Source: Hippophae tibetana
Lineage: Eukaryota; Streptophyta; Magnoliopsida; Rosales; Elaeagnaceae
DNA: 64,000 nt
Reading direction: 5' to 3'
Assembly (NCBI GenBank): GCA_037013495.1
Contig: CM072810.1
Coordinates: 76,306,449-76,370,448, forward strand
Of this stretch, positions 11,597 to 25,204 are shown piece by piece (the first letter of the stretch is position 1; each line of letters begins with the position of its first letter). The position numbers and the translations under genes are program-made. The notes under the pieces are model-generated. The model did no database searches. It was not told where the DNA came from and saw only the letters and a program-made list of their open reading frames with translations.

Positions 11597-14500
11597 TTAA
11601 GGTTGCATTAGGTTTAGGGTTTTGTTCCGTATAATAGAAAACTTTAGCCTTATGATGGAGGAAGATTTGATAACTTTAGTGAAAATACTTTTTAGAAATA
11701 TTCTTGCTTTTATTCCTGTGGTTCTTGATTGAATGCTCCAATTCGACATATCAAAAGGAGTGATCATCTTTTTTGGCATCACAAGGTTGGGGTATTATGG
11801 ACTTGTTGATGTTGTTTTCCTCCGTGTATTTCGTTTCGTATTTATTTTTGAAACCATAGTCTCTTCTTCTTGATCTTTATTTCTATGTTCAATCAATCTT
11901 TGTTCTTCATAAATAAAAGAGTAGGAAAAAGAAGATGGGTTACACTCTTCAGAGTATTAAAAAAAGAAAATTTGAGAAATAAGAGTTCCAAGTTGAAACG
12001 GCCATAACTTTCGACTCGTATATCGAAATTACTAATATAATATATCAAGTTAGAGCTTGTAACGATTCCTATAATCTCAGCTACGTGGCAGAAGAACGTC
12101 ATTTTTTGAACAAAAATTCTCATTTTACATCACCTACCGATGTCTTAATATTTTTGTTGCATATATACCCTTTTGTTTTGCTTTGGATTTTTTTCAATGC
12201 AACTATTACGAATATTGAGGTGCCGACGATAAGTGTGTTTAAAAATATTCTAAATATTTTCAATATCTAATAATTATTCTCATGACAATAAAAATATACT
12301 CATTACGCTTCACAATTTATTTTTTGGAACATAAAATTGAAAGATTAATTTTCGAAGCCATTTATATATAGCGATTTTCTTTTTTAGTGAATTGTTAAAT
12401 TTAATGTATTATTTTTTATGCTTTTTTTCTTCACGGATTGATTATGCACATTACACAACTAAATAGCCATATTAAGGTTGCATTAGGTTTAGGGTTTTGT
12501 TCCGTATAATAGAAAACTTTAGCCTTATGATGGAGGAAGATTTGATAACTTTAGTGAAAATACTTTTTAGAAATATTCTTGCTTTTATTCCTGTGGTTCT
12601 TGATTGAATGCTCCAATTCGACATATCAAAAGGAGTGATCATCTTTTTTGGCATCACAAGGTTGGGGTATTATGGACTTGTTGATGTTGTTTTCCTCTGT
12701 GTATTTCGTTTCGTATTTATTATTGAAACCATAGTCTCTTCTTCTAGATCTTTATTTCTATGTTCAATCAATCTTTGTTCTTCATAAATAAAAGAGTAGG
12801 AAAAAGATGATGGGTTACACTCTTCATAGTATTAAAAAAAGAAAATTTGAGAAATAAGAGTTCCAAGTTGAAACGGCCATAACTTTTGACTCGTATATCG
12901 AAATTACTAATATAATATATCAAGTTAGAGCTTGTAACGATTCCTATAATCTCAGCTACGTGGCAGAAGAACCTCATTTTTTGAACAAAAATTCTCATTT
13001 TACATCACCTACCGATGTCTTAATATTTTTGTTGCATATATACCCTTTTGTTTTGCTTTGGATTTTTTTCAATGCTACTATTACGAATATTGAGGTGCCG
13101 ACGATAAGTGTGTTTAAAAATATTCTAAATATTTTCAATATCTAATAAGTATTCTCATGACATTACAAATATACTCATTACGCTTCACAATTTATTTTTT
13201 GGAACATAAAATTGAAAGATTAATTTTCGAAGCCATTTATATATAGCGATTTTCTTTTTTAGTGAATTGTTAAATTTAATGTATTATTTTTTATGCTTTT
13301 TTTCTTCACGGATTGATTATGCACATTACACAACTAAATAGCCATATTAAGGTTGCATTAGGTTTAGGGTTTTGTTCCGTATAATAGAAAACTTTAGCCT
13401 TATGATGGAGGAAGATTTGATAACTTTAGTGAAAATACTTTTTAGAAATATTCTTGCTTTTCTTCCTATGGTTCTTGATTGAATGCTACAATTCGACATA
13501 TCAAAAGGAGTGATCATCTTTTTTGGCAGAACAAGGTTGGGGTATTATGGACTTGTCGATGTTGTTTTCCTCCGTGTATTTCGTTTCGTATTTATTTTTG
13601 AAACCATAGTCTCTTCTTATTGATCTTTATTTCTATGTTCAATCAATCTTTGTTCTTCATAAATAAAAGAGTAGGAAAAAGAAGATGGGTTACACTCTTC
13701 ATAGTATTAAAAAATGAAAATTTGAGAAATAAGAGTTCCAAGTTGAAACGGCCATAACTTTCGACTCGTATATCGAAATTACTAATATAATATATCAAGT
13801 TAGAGCTTGTAACGATTCCTATAATCTCAGCTACGTGGCAGAAGAACCTCATTTTTTGAACAAAAAATCTCATTTTACATCACCTACCGATGTCTTAATA
13901 TTTTTGTTGCATATATACCCTTTTGTTTTGCTTTGGATTTTTTTCAATGCTACTATTACGAATATTGAGGTGCCGACGATAAGTGTGTTTAAAAATATTC
14001 TAAATATTTTCAATATCTAATAAGTATTCTCATGACATTACAAATATACTCATTACGCTTCACAATTTATTTTTTGGAACATAAAATTGAAAGATTAATT
14101 TTCGAAGCATTTATATATAGCGATTTTCTTTTTTAGTGAATTGTTAAATTTAATGTATTTTTTTATGCTTTTTTTCTTCACGGATTGATTATGCACATTA
14201 CACAACTAAATAGCCATATTAAGGTTGCATTAGGTTTAGGGTTTTGTTCCGTATAATAGAAAACTTTAGCCTTATGATGGAGGAAGATTTGATAACTTTA
14301 GTGAAAATACTTTTTAGAAATATTCTTGCTTTTATTCCTGTGGTTCTTGATTGAATGCTCCAATTCGACATATCAAAAGGAGTGATCATCTTTTTTGGCA
14401 TCACAAGGTTGGGGTATTATGGACTTGTTGATGTTGTTTTCCTCCGTGTATTTCGTTTCGTATTTATTTTTGAAACCATAGTCTCTTCTTCTTGATCTTT

Positions 14501-16310
14501 ATTTCTATGTTCAATCAATCTTTGTTCTTCATAAATAAAAGAGTAGGAAAAAGAAGATGGGTTACACTCTTCAGAGTATTAAAAAAAGAAAATTTGAGAA
14601 ATAAGAGTTCCAAGTTGAAACGGCCATAACTTTCGACTCGTATATCGAAATTACTAATATAATATATCAAGTTAGAGCTTGTAACGATTCCTATAATCTC
14701 AGCTACGTGGCAGAAGAACGTCATTTTTTGAACAAAAATTCTCATTTTACATCACCTACCGATGTCTTAATATTTTTGTTGCATATATACCCTTTTGTTT
14801 TGCTTTGGATTTTTTTCAATGCAACTATTACGAATATTGAGGTGCCGACGATAAGTGTGTTTAAAAATATTCTAAATATTTTCAATATCTAATAATTATT
14901 CTCATGACAATAAAAATATACTCATTACGCTTCACAATTTATTTTTTGGAACATAAAATTGAAAGATTAATTTTCGAAGCCATTTATATATAGCGATTTT
15001 CTTTTTTAGTGAATTGTTAAATTTAATGTATTATTTTTTATGCTTTTTTTCTTCACGGATTGATTATGCACATTACACAACTAAATAGCCATATTAAGGT
15101 TGCATTAGGTTTAGGGTTTTGTTCCGTATAATAGAAAACTTTAGCCTTATGATGGAGGAAGATTTGATAACTTTAGTGAAAATACTTTTTAGAAATATTC
15201 TTGCTTTTATTCCTGTGGTTCTTGATTGAATGCTCCAATTCGACATATCAAAAGGAGTGATCATCTTTTTTGGCATCACAAGGTTGGGGTATTATGGACT
15301 TGTTGATGTTGTTTTCCTCTGTGTATTTCGTTTCGTATTTATTATTGAAACCATAGTCTCTTCTTCTAGATCTTTATTTCTATGTTCAATCAATCTTTGT
15401 TCTTCATAAATAAAAGAGTAGGAAAAAGATGATGGGTTACACTCTTCATAGTATTAAAAAAAGAAAATTTGAGAAATAAGAGTTCCAAGTTGAAACGGCC
15501 ATAACTTTTGACTCGTATATCGAAATTACTAATATAATATATCAAGTTAGAGCTTGTAACGATTCCTATAATCTCAGCTACGTGGCAGAAGAACCTCATT
15601 TTTTGAACAAAAATTCTCATTTTACATCACCTACCGATGTCTTAATATTTTTGTTGCATATATACCCTTTTGTTTTGCTTTGGATTTTTTTCAATGCTAC
15701 TATTACGAATATTGAGGTGCCGACGATAAGTGTGTTTAAAAATATTCTAAATATTTTCAATATCTAATAAGTATTCTCATGACATTACAAATATACTCAT
15801 TACGCTTCACAATTTATTTTTTGGAACATAAAATTGAAAGATTAATTTTCGAAGCCATTTATATATAGCGATTTTCTTTTTTAGTGAATTGTTAAATTTA
15901 ATGTATTATTTTTTATGCTTTTTTTCTTCACGGATTGATTATGCACATTACACAACTAAATAGCCATATTAAGGTTGCATTAGGTTTAGGGTTTTGTTCC
16001 GTATAATAGAAAACTTTAGCCTTATGATGGAGGAAGATTTGATAACTTTAGTGAAAATACTTTTTAGAAATATTCTTGCTTTTCTTCCTATGGTTCTTGA
16101 TTGAATGCTACAATTCGACATATCAAAAGGAGTGATCATCTTTTTTGGCAGAACAAGGTTGGGGTATTATGGACTTGTCGATGTTGTTTTCCTCCGTGTA
16201 TTTCGTTTCGTATTTATTTTTGAAACCATAGTCTCTTCTTATTGATCTTTATTTCTATGTTCAATCAATCTTTGTTCTTCATAAATAAAAGAGTAGGAAA
16301 AAGAAGATGG
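11100..16310. repeat. Trimeric HOR, 2622-bp period, two copies
   Basis: The second half of M13 through the first half of M16 repeats as the second half of M16 through the first half of M19. Offset 2622 holds for 11597/14219, 11893/14515, 12472/15094 and 13643/16265. Shared private markers: AACAAAAAATCTC (M13, M16), CGAAGCATTTATATA (M13, M16), AGAAGAACGTCATT (M14, M17), CTTCTAGATC (M15, M18) and TTCTTCCTATGGTTC with GGACTTGTCGATG (M16, M19). Copies stop matching near 13,700 and 16,310. Confidence 0.85.
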
Positions 16311-19300
16311 GTTACACTCTTCAGAGTATTAAAAAAAGAAAATTTGAGAAATAAGAGTTCCAAGTTGAAACGGCCATAACTTTCGACTCGTATATCGAAA
16401 TTACTAATATAATATATCAAGTTAGAGCTTGTAACGATTCCTATAATCTCAGCTACGTGGCAGAAGAACGTCATTTTTTGAACAAAAATTCTCATTTTAC
16501 ATCACCTACCGATGTCTTAATATTTTTGTTGCATATATACCCTTTTGTTTTGCTTTGGATTTTTCTCAATGCAACTATTACGAATATTGAGGTGCCGACG
16601 ATAAGTGTGTTTAAAAATATTCTAAATATTTTCAATATCTAATAATTATTCTCATGACAATACAAATATACTCATTACGCTTCACAATTTATTTTTTGGA
16701 ACATAAAATTGAAAGATTAATTTTCGAAGCCATTTATATAAAGCGATTTTCTTTTTTAGTGAATTGTTAAATTTAATGTATTATTTTTTATGCTTTTTTT
16801 CTTCACGGATTGATTATGCACATTACACAACTAAATAGCCATATTAAGGTTGCATTAGGTTTAGGGTTTTGTTCCGTATAATAGAAAACAGTAGCCTTAT
16901 GTTGGAGGAAGATTTGATAACTTTAGTGAAAATACTTTTTAGAAATATTCTTGCTTTTATTCCTGTGGTTCTTGATTGAATGCTACAATTCGACATATCA
17001 AAAGGAGTGATCATCTTTTTTGGCAGAACAAGGTTGGGGTATTATGGACTTGTTGATGTTGTTTTCCTCCGTGTATTTCGTTTCGTATTTATTTTTGAAA
17101 CCATAGTCTCTTCTTCTTGATCTTTATTTCTATGTTCAATCAATATTTGTTCTTCATAAATAAAAGAGTAGGAAAAAGAAGATGGGTTACACTCTTCAGA
17201 GTATTAAAAAAAGAAAATTTGAGAAATAAGAGTTCCAAGTTGAAACGGCCATAACTTTCGACTCGTATATCGAAATTACTAATATAATATATCAAATTAG
17301 AGCTTGTAACAATTCCTATAATCTCAGCTACGTGGCAGAAGAACCTCATTTTTTGAACAAAAATTCTCATTTTACATCACCTACCGATGTCTTAATATTT
17401 TGGTTGCATATATACCCTTTTGTTTTGCTTTGGATTTTTTTCAATGCAACTATTACGAATATTGAGGTGCCGACGATAAGTGTGTTTAAAAATATTCTAA
17501 ATATTTTCAATATCTAATAATTATTCTCATGACAATAAAAATATACTCATTACGCTTCACAATTTATTTTTTGGAACATAAAATTGAAAGATTAATTTTC
17601 GAAGCCATTTATATATAGCGATTTTCTTTTTTAGTGAATTGTTAAATTTAATGTATTATTTTTTATGCTTTTTTTCTTCACGGATTGATTATGCACATTA
17701 AACAACTAAATAGCCATATTAAGGTTGCATTAGGTTTAGGGTTTTGTTCCGTATAATAGAAAACTTTAGCCTTATGATGGAGGAAGATTTGATAACTTTA
17801 GTGAAAATACTTTTTAGAAATATTCTTGCTTTTATTCCTGTGGTTCTTGATTGAATGCTCCAATTCGACATATCAAAAGGAGTGATCATCTTTTTTGGCA
17901 TCACAAGGTTGGGGTATTATGGACTTGTTGATGTTGTTTTCCTCCGTGTATTTCGTTTCGTATTTATTTTTGAAACCATAGTCTCTTCTTCTTGATCTTT
18001 ATTTCTATGTTCAATCAATCTTTGTTCTTCATAAATAAAAGAGTAGGAAAAAGAAGATGGGTTACACTCTTCACAGTATTAAAAAAAGAAAATTTGAGAA
18101 ATAAGAGTTCCAAGTTGAAACGGCCATAACTTTCGACTCGTATATCGAAATTACTAATATAATATATCAAATTAGAGCTTGTAACGATTCCTATAATCTC
18201 AGCTACGTGGCAGAAGAACCTCATTTTTTGAACAAAAATTCTCATTTTACATCACCTACCGATGTCTTAATATTTTGGTTGCATATATACCCTTTTGTTT
18301 TGCTTTGGATTTTTTTCAATGCAACTATTACGAATATTGAGGTGCCGACGATAAGTGTGTTTAAAAATATTCTAAATATTTTCAATATCTAATAATTATT
18401 CTCATGACAATAAAAATATACTCATTACGCTTCACAATTTATTTTTTGGAACATAAAATTGAAAGATTAATTTTCGAAGCCATTTATATATAGCGATTTT
18501 CTTTTTTAGTGAATTGTTAAATTTAATGTATTATTTTTTATGCTTTTTTTCTTCACGGATTGATTATGCACATTAAACAACTAAATAGCCATATTAAGGT
18601 TGCATTAGGTTTAGGGTTTTGTTCCGTATAATAGAAAACTTTAGCCTTATGATGGAGGAAGATTTGATAACTTTAGTGAAAATACTTTTTAGAAATATTC
18701 TTGCTTTTATTCCTGTGGTTCTTGATTGAATGCTCCAATTCGACATATCAAAAGGAGTGATCATCTTTTTTGGCATCACAAGGTTGGGGTATTATGGACT
18801 TGTTGATGTTGTTTTCCTCCGTGTATTTCGTTTCGTATTTATTTTTGAAACCATAGCCTCTTCTTCTTGATCTTTATTTCTATGTTCAATCAATCTTTGT
18901 TCTTCATAAATAAAAGAGTAGGAAAAAGATGATGGGTTACACTCTTCACAGTATTAAAAAAAGAAAATTTGAGAAATAAGAGTTCCAAGTTGAAACGGCC
19001 ATAACTTTCGACTCGTATATCGAAATTACTAATATAATATATCAAGTTAGAGCTTGTAACGATTCCTATAATCTCACCTACGTGGCAGAAGAACCTCATT
19101 TTTTGAACAAAAATTCTAATTTTACATCACCTACCGATGTCTTAATATTTTTGATGCATATATACCCTTTTGTTTTGCTTTGGATTTTTTTCAATGCAAC
19201 TATTACGAATATTGAGGTGCCGACGATAAGTGTGTTTAAAAATATTCTAAATATTTTCAATATCTAATAATTATTCTCATGACAATAAAAATATACTCAT

Positions 19301-20357
19301 TACGCTTCACAATTTATTTTTTGGAACATAAAATTGAAAGATTAATTTTCGAAGCCATTTATATATAGCGATTTTCTTTTTTAGTGAATTGTTAAATTTA
19401 ATGTATTATTTTTTATGCTTTTTTTCTTCACGGATTGATTATGCACATTAAACAACTAAATAGCCATATTAAGGTTGCATTAGGTTTAGGGTTTTGTTCC
19501 GTATAATAGAAAACTTTAGCCTTATGATGGAGGAAGATTTGATAACTTTAGTGAAAATACTTTTTAGAAATATTCTTGCTTTTATTCCTGTGGTTCTTGA
19601 TTGAATGCTCCAATTCGACATATCAAAAGGAGTGATCATCTTTTTTGGCATCACAAGGTTGGGGTATTATGGACTTGTTGATGTTGTTTTCCTCCGTGTA
19701 TTTCGTTTCGTATTTATTTTTGAAACCATAGCCTCTTCTTCTTGATCTTTATTTCTATGTTCAATCAATCTTTGTTCTTCATAAATAAAAGAGTAGGAAA
19801 AAGATGATGGGTTACACTCTTCACAGTATTAAAAAAAGAAAATTTGAGAAATAAGAGTTCCAAGTTGAAACGGCCATAACTTTCGACTCGTATATCGAAA
19901 TTACTAATATAATATATCAAGTTAGAGCTTGTAACGATTCCTATAATCTCAGCTATGTGGCAGAAGAACCTCATTTTTTGAACAAAAATTCTCATTTTAC
20001 ATCACCTACCGATGTCTTAATATTTTTGTTGCATATATACCCTTTTGTTTTGCTTTGGATTTTTTTCAATGCAACTATTACGAATATTGAGGTGCCGACG
20101 ATAAGTGTGTTTAAAAATATTCTAAATATTTTCAATATCTAATAATTATTCTCATGACAATAAAAATATACTCATTACGCTTCACAATTTATTTTTTGCA
20201 ACATAAAATTGAAAGATTAATTTTCGAAGCCATTTATATATAGCGATTTTCTTTTTTAGTGAATTGTTAAATTTAATGTATTATTTTTTATGCTTTTTTT
20301 CTTCACGGATTGATTATGCACATTACACAACTAAATAGCCATATTAAGGTTGCATTA

Positions 20358-20369
20358 GGTTTAGGGTTT
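20358..20369 (-). promoter_or_regulatory. Telo-box-like motif (one per monomer; representative)
   Basis: The plus strand reads GGTTTAGGGTTT, so the minus strand reads AAACCCTAAACC. This contains the plant telo-box AAACCCTAA and about 1.7 units of the Arabidopsis-type telomere repeat. It lies at monomer positions 15-26 throughout the array. By eye TTTAGGGTTT is intact in about 54 of 73 copies. It is altered in M1, M3, M55, M58, M61, M64, M68 and M73, and reads TTTAGGGTTG in M38, M50-M54, M56, M57, M59, M60 and M62. Telo-boxes are known binding sites of plant TRB-type Myb proteins at promoters. Whether it acts here is unknown, and a chance match fixed by array homogenisation is possible. Confidence 0.4.
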
Positions 20370-20988
20370 TGTTCCGTATAATAGAAAACTTTAGCCTTAT
20401 GATGGAGGAAGATTTGATAACTTTAGTGAAAATAATTTTTAGAAATATTCTTGCTTTTATTCCTGTGGTTCTTGATTGAATGCTCCAATTCGACATATCA
20501 AAAGGAGTGATCATCTTTTTTGGCATCACAAGGTTGGGGTATTATGGACTTGTTGATGTTGTTTTCCTCCGTGTATTTCGTTTCGTATTTATTTTTGAAA
20601 CCATAGTCTCTTCTTCTTGATCTTTATTTCTATGTTCAATCAATCTTTGTTCTTCATAAATAAAAGAGTAGGAAAAAGATGATGGGTTACACTCTTCACA
20701 GTATTAAAAAAAGAAAATTTGAGAAATAAGAGTTCCAAGTTGAAACGGCCATAACTTTCGACTCGTATATCGAAATTACTAATATAATATATCAAGTTAG
20801 AGCTTGTAACGATTCCTATAATCTCAACTACGTGGCAGAAGAACCTCATTTTTTGAACAAAAATTCTCATTTTACATCACCTACCGATGTCTTAATATTT
20901 TTGTTGCATATATACCCTTTTGTTTTGCTTTGGATTTTTTTCAATGCAACTATTACGAATATTGAGGTGCCGACGATAAGTGTGTTTA

Positions 20989-21007
20989 AAAATATTCTAA
21001 ATATTTT
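20989..21007. repeat. Conserved AT-rich perfect dyad (one per monomer; representative)
   Basis: AAAATATT-CTA-AATATTTT is an exact 8-bp inverted repeat around a 3-base spacer. It recurs at the same monomer position (about 646-664) in almost all copies. It is changed to AAACATTTT on one arm in M54, M57 and M60, and disrupted (GAAATGGTCTAAATATTTT) in M65 and M70. Short AT dyads are a known feature of some centromeric satellites. Function here is not shown. Confidence 0.55.
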
Positions 21008-24000
21008 CAATATCTAATAATTATTCTCATGACAATAAAAATATACTCATTACGCTTCACAATTTATTTTTTGGAACATAAAATTGAAAGATTAATTTTC
21101 GAAGCCATTTATATATAGCGATTTTCTTTTTTAGTGAATTGTTAAATTTAATGTATTATTTTTTATGCTTTTTTTCTTCACGGATTGATTATGCACATTA
21201 CACAACTAAATAGCCATATTAAGGTTGCATTAGGTTTAGGGTTTTGTTCCGTATAATAGAAAACTTTAGCCTTATGATGGAGGAAGATTTGATAACTTTA
21301 GTGAAAATACTTTTTAGAAATATTCTTGCTTTTATTCCTGTGGTTCTTGATTGAATGCTCCAATTCGACATATCAAAAGGAGTGATCATCTTTTTTGGCA
21401 TCACAAGGTTGGGGTATTATGGACTTGTTGATGTTGTTTTCCTCCGTGTATTTCGTTTCGTATTTATTTTTGAAACCATAGTCTCTTCTTCTTGATCTTT
21501 ATTTCTATGTTCAATCAATCTTTGTTCTTCATAAATAAAAGAGTAGGAAAAAGAAGATGGGTTACACTCTTCACAGTATTAAAAAAAGAAAATTTGAGAA
21601 ATAAGAGTTCCAAGTTGAAACGGCCATAACTTGCGACTCGTATATCGAAATTACTAATATAATATATCAAGTTAGAGCTTGTAACGATTCCTATAATCTC
21701 AGCTACGTGGCAGAAGAACCTCATTTTTTGAACAAAAATTCTCATTTTACATCACCTACCGATGTCTTAATATTTTTTGTTGCATATATACCCTTTTGTT
21801 TTGCTTTGGATTTTTTTCAATGCAACTATTACGAATATTGAGGTGCCGACGATAAGTGTGTTTAAAAATATTCTAAATATTTTCAATATCTAATAATTAT
21901 TCTCATGACAATAAAAATATACTCATTACGCTTCACAATTTATTTTTTGGAACATAAAATTGAAAGATTAATTTTCGAAGCCATTTATATATAGCGATTT
22001 TCTTTTTTAGTGAATTGTTAAATTTAATGTATTATTTTTTATGCTTTTTTTCTTCACGGATTGATTATGCACATTACACAACTAAATAGCCATATTAAGG
22101 TTGCATTAGGTTTAGGGTTTTGTTCCGTATAATAGAAAACTTTAGCCTTATGATGGAGGAAGATTTGATAACTTTAGTGAAAATACTTTTTAGAAATATT
22201 CTTGCTTTTATTCCTGTGGTTCTTGATTGAATGCTCCAATTCGACATATCAAAAGGAGTGATCATCTTTTTTGGCATCACAAGGTTGGGGTATTATGGAC
22301 TTGTTGATGTTGTTTTCCTCCGTGTATTTCGTTTCGTATTTATTTTTGAAACCATAGTCTCTTCTTCTTGATCTTTATTTCTATGTTCAATCAATCTTTG
22401 TTCTTCATAAATAAAAGAGTAGGAAAAAGAAGATGGGTTACACTCTTCACAGTATTAAAAAAAGAAAATTTGAGATATAAGAGTTCCAAGTTGAAACGGC
22501 CATAACTTTCGACTCATATATCGAAATTACTAATATAATATATCAAATTAGAGCTTGTAACGATTCCTATAATCTCAGCTACGTGGCAGAAGAACCTCAT
22601 TTTTTGAACAAAAATTCTCATTTTACATCACCTACCGATGTCTTAATATTTTTGTTGCATATATACCCTTTTGTTTTGCTTTGGATTTTTTTCAATGCAA
22701 CTATTACGTATATTGAGGTGCCGACGATAAGTGTGTTTAAAAATATTCTAAATATTTTCAATATCTAATAATTATTCTCATGACAATAAAAATATACTCA
22801 TTACGCTTCACAATTTATTTTTTGGAACATAAAATTGAAAGATTAATTTTCGAAGCCATTTATATATAGCGATTTTATTTTTTAGTGAATTGTTAAATTT
22901 AATGTATTATTTTTTATGCTTTTTTTCTTCACGGATTGATTATGCACATTACACAACTAAATAGCCATATTAAGGTTGCATTAGGTTTAGGGTTTTGTTC
23001 CGTATAATAGAAAACTTTAGCCTTATGATGGAGGAAGATTTGATAACTTTAGTGAAAATACTTTTTAGAAATATTCTTGCTTTTATTCCTGTGGTTCTTG
23101 ATTGAATGCTCCAATTCGACATATCAAAAGGAGTGATCATCTTTTTTGGCATCACAAGGTTGGGGTATTATGGACTTGTTGATGTTGTTTTCCTCCGTGT
23201 ATTTCGTTTCGTATTTATTTTTGAAACCATAGTCTCTTCTTCTTGATCTTTATTTCTATGTTCAATCAATCTTTGTTCTTCATAAATAAAAGAGTAGGAA
23301 AAAGAAGATGGGTTACACTCTTCACAGTATTAAAAAAAGAAAATTTGAGAAATAAGAGTTCCAAGTTGAAACGGCCATAACTTTCGACTCGTATATCGAA
23401 ATTACTAATATAATATATCAAATTAGAGCTTGTAACGATTCCTATAATCTCAGCTACGTGGCAGAAGAACCTCATTTTTTGAACAAAAATTCTCATTTTA
23501 CATCACCTACCGATGTCTTAATATTTTGGTTGCATATATACCCTTTTGTTTTGCTTTGGATTTTTTTCAATGCAACTATTACGAATATTGAGGTGCCGAC
23601 GATAAGTGTGTTTAAAAATATTCTAAATATTTTCAATATCTAATAATTATTCTCATGACAATAAAAATATACTCATTACGCTTCACAATTTATTTTTTGG
23701 AACATAAAATTGAAAGATTAATTTTCGAAGCCATTTATATATAGCGATTTTCTTTTTTAGTGAATTGTTAAATTTAATGTATTATTTTTTATGCTTTTTT
23801 TCTTCACGGATTGATTATGCACATTAAACAACTAAATAGCCATATTAAGGTTGCATTAGGTTTAGGGTTTTGTTCCGTATAATAGAAAACTTTAGCCTTA
23901 TGATGGAGGAAGATTTGATAACTTTAGTGAAAATACTTTTTAGAAATATTCTTGCTTTTATTCCTGTGGTTCTTGATTGAATGCTCCAATTCGACATATC

Positions 24001-25204
24001 AAAAGGAGTGATCATCTTTTTTGGCATCACAAGGTTGGGGTATTATGGACTTGTTGATGTTGTTTTCCTCCGTGTATTTCGTTTCGTATTTATTTTTGAA
24101 ACCATAGTCTCTTCTTCTTGATCTTTATTTCTATGTTCAATCAATCTTTGTTCTTCATAAATAAAAGAGTAGGAAAAAGATGATGGGTTACACTCTTCAC
24201 AGTATTAAAAAAAGAAAATTTGAGAAATAAGAGTTCCAAGTTGAAACGGCCATAACTTTCGACTCGTATATCGAAATTACTAATATAATATATCAAGTTA
24301 GAGCTTGTAACGATTCCTATAATCTCAGCTACGTGGCAGAAGAACCTCATTTTTTGAACAAAAATTCTCATTTTACATCACCTACCGATGTCTTAATATT
24401 TTTGTTGCATATATACCCTTTTGTTTTGCTTTGGATTTTTTTCAATGCAACTATTACGAATATTGAGGTGCCGACGATAAGTGTGTTTAAAAATATTCTA
24501 AATATTTTCAATATCTAATAATTATTCTCATGACAATAAAAATATACTCATTACGCTTCACAATTTATTTTTTGCAACATAAAATTGAAAGATTAATTTT
24601 CGAAGCCATTTATATATAGCGATTTTCTTTTTTAGTGAATTGTTAAATTTAATGTATTATTTTTTATGCTTTTTTTCTTCACGGATTGATTATGCACATT
24701 ACACAACTAAATAGCCATATTAAGGTTGCATTAGGTTTAGGGTTTTGTTCCGTATAATAGAAAACTTTAGCCTTATGATGGAGGAAGATTTGATAACTTT
24801 AGTGAAAATACTTTTTAGAAATATTCTTGCTTTTATTCCTGTGGTTCTTGATTGAATGCTCCAATTCGACATATCAAAAGGAGTGATCATCTTTTTTGGC
24901 ATCACAAGGTTGGGGTATTATGGACTTGTTGATGTTGTTTTCCTCCGTGTATTTCGTTTCGTATTTATTTTTGAAACCATAGTCTCTTCTTCTTGATCTT
25001 TATTTCTATGTTCAATCAATCTTTGTTCTTCATAAATAAAAGAGTAGGAAAAAGATGATGGGTTACACTCTTCACAGTATTAAAAAAAGAAAATTTGAGA
25101 AATAAGAGTTCCAAGTTGAAACGGCCATAACTTTCGACTCGTATATCGAAATTACTAATATAATATATCAAGTTAGAGCTTGTAACGATTCCTATAATCT
25201 CAAC

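Larger units (their letters stand above)
20344..21218. repeat. Reference monomer (M24), 875 bp, core type
   Basis: A representative core monomer, useful for orientation. Relative positions: 1-12 phase block; 15-26 GGTTTAGGGTTT, a telo-box on the minus strand; about 63-130 alpha first-half block (GGAAGATTTGATAACTTTAGTG); about 155-185 GAGTGATCATC with a TGATCA palindrome; about 255-275 pyrimidine run CTCTTCTTCTTGATCTTT; about 355-395 purine run AAAAAAAGAAAATTTGAGAAA; about 400-470 the GGCCATAACTTTCGACTCG block followed by AATATAATATATCAAG; about 646-664 an AT-rich perfect dyad; about 755-762 TTTTCGAA; about 835-860 CACGGATTGATTATGCAC. By hand count G+C is about 28.5%, with 19 CpG against about 18 expected from composition, so CpG is not depleted. 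I see no convincing shorter internal repeat. Confidence 0.9.

Noticed and set aside
20344-21218. Shorter internal sub-repeat (for example five 175-bp units) within the monomer
   Set aside because: By eye the five segments do not align; recurring words such as GTTGCAT are too short to support it.
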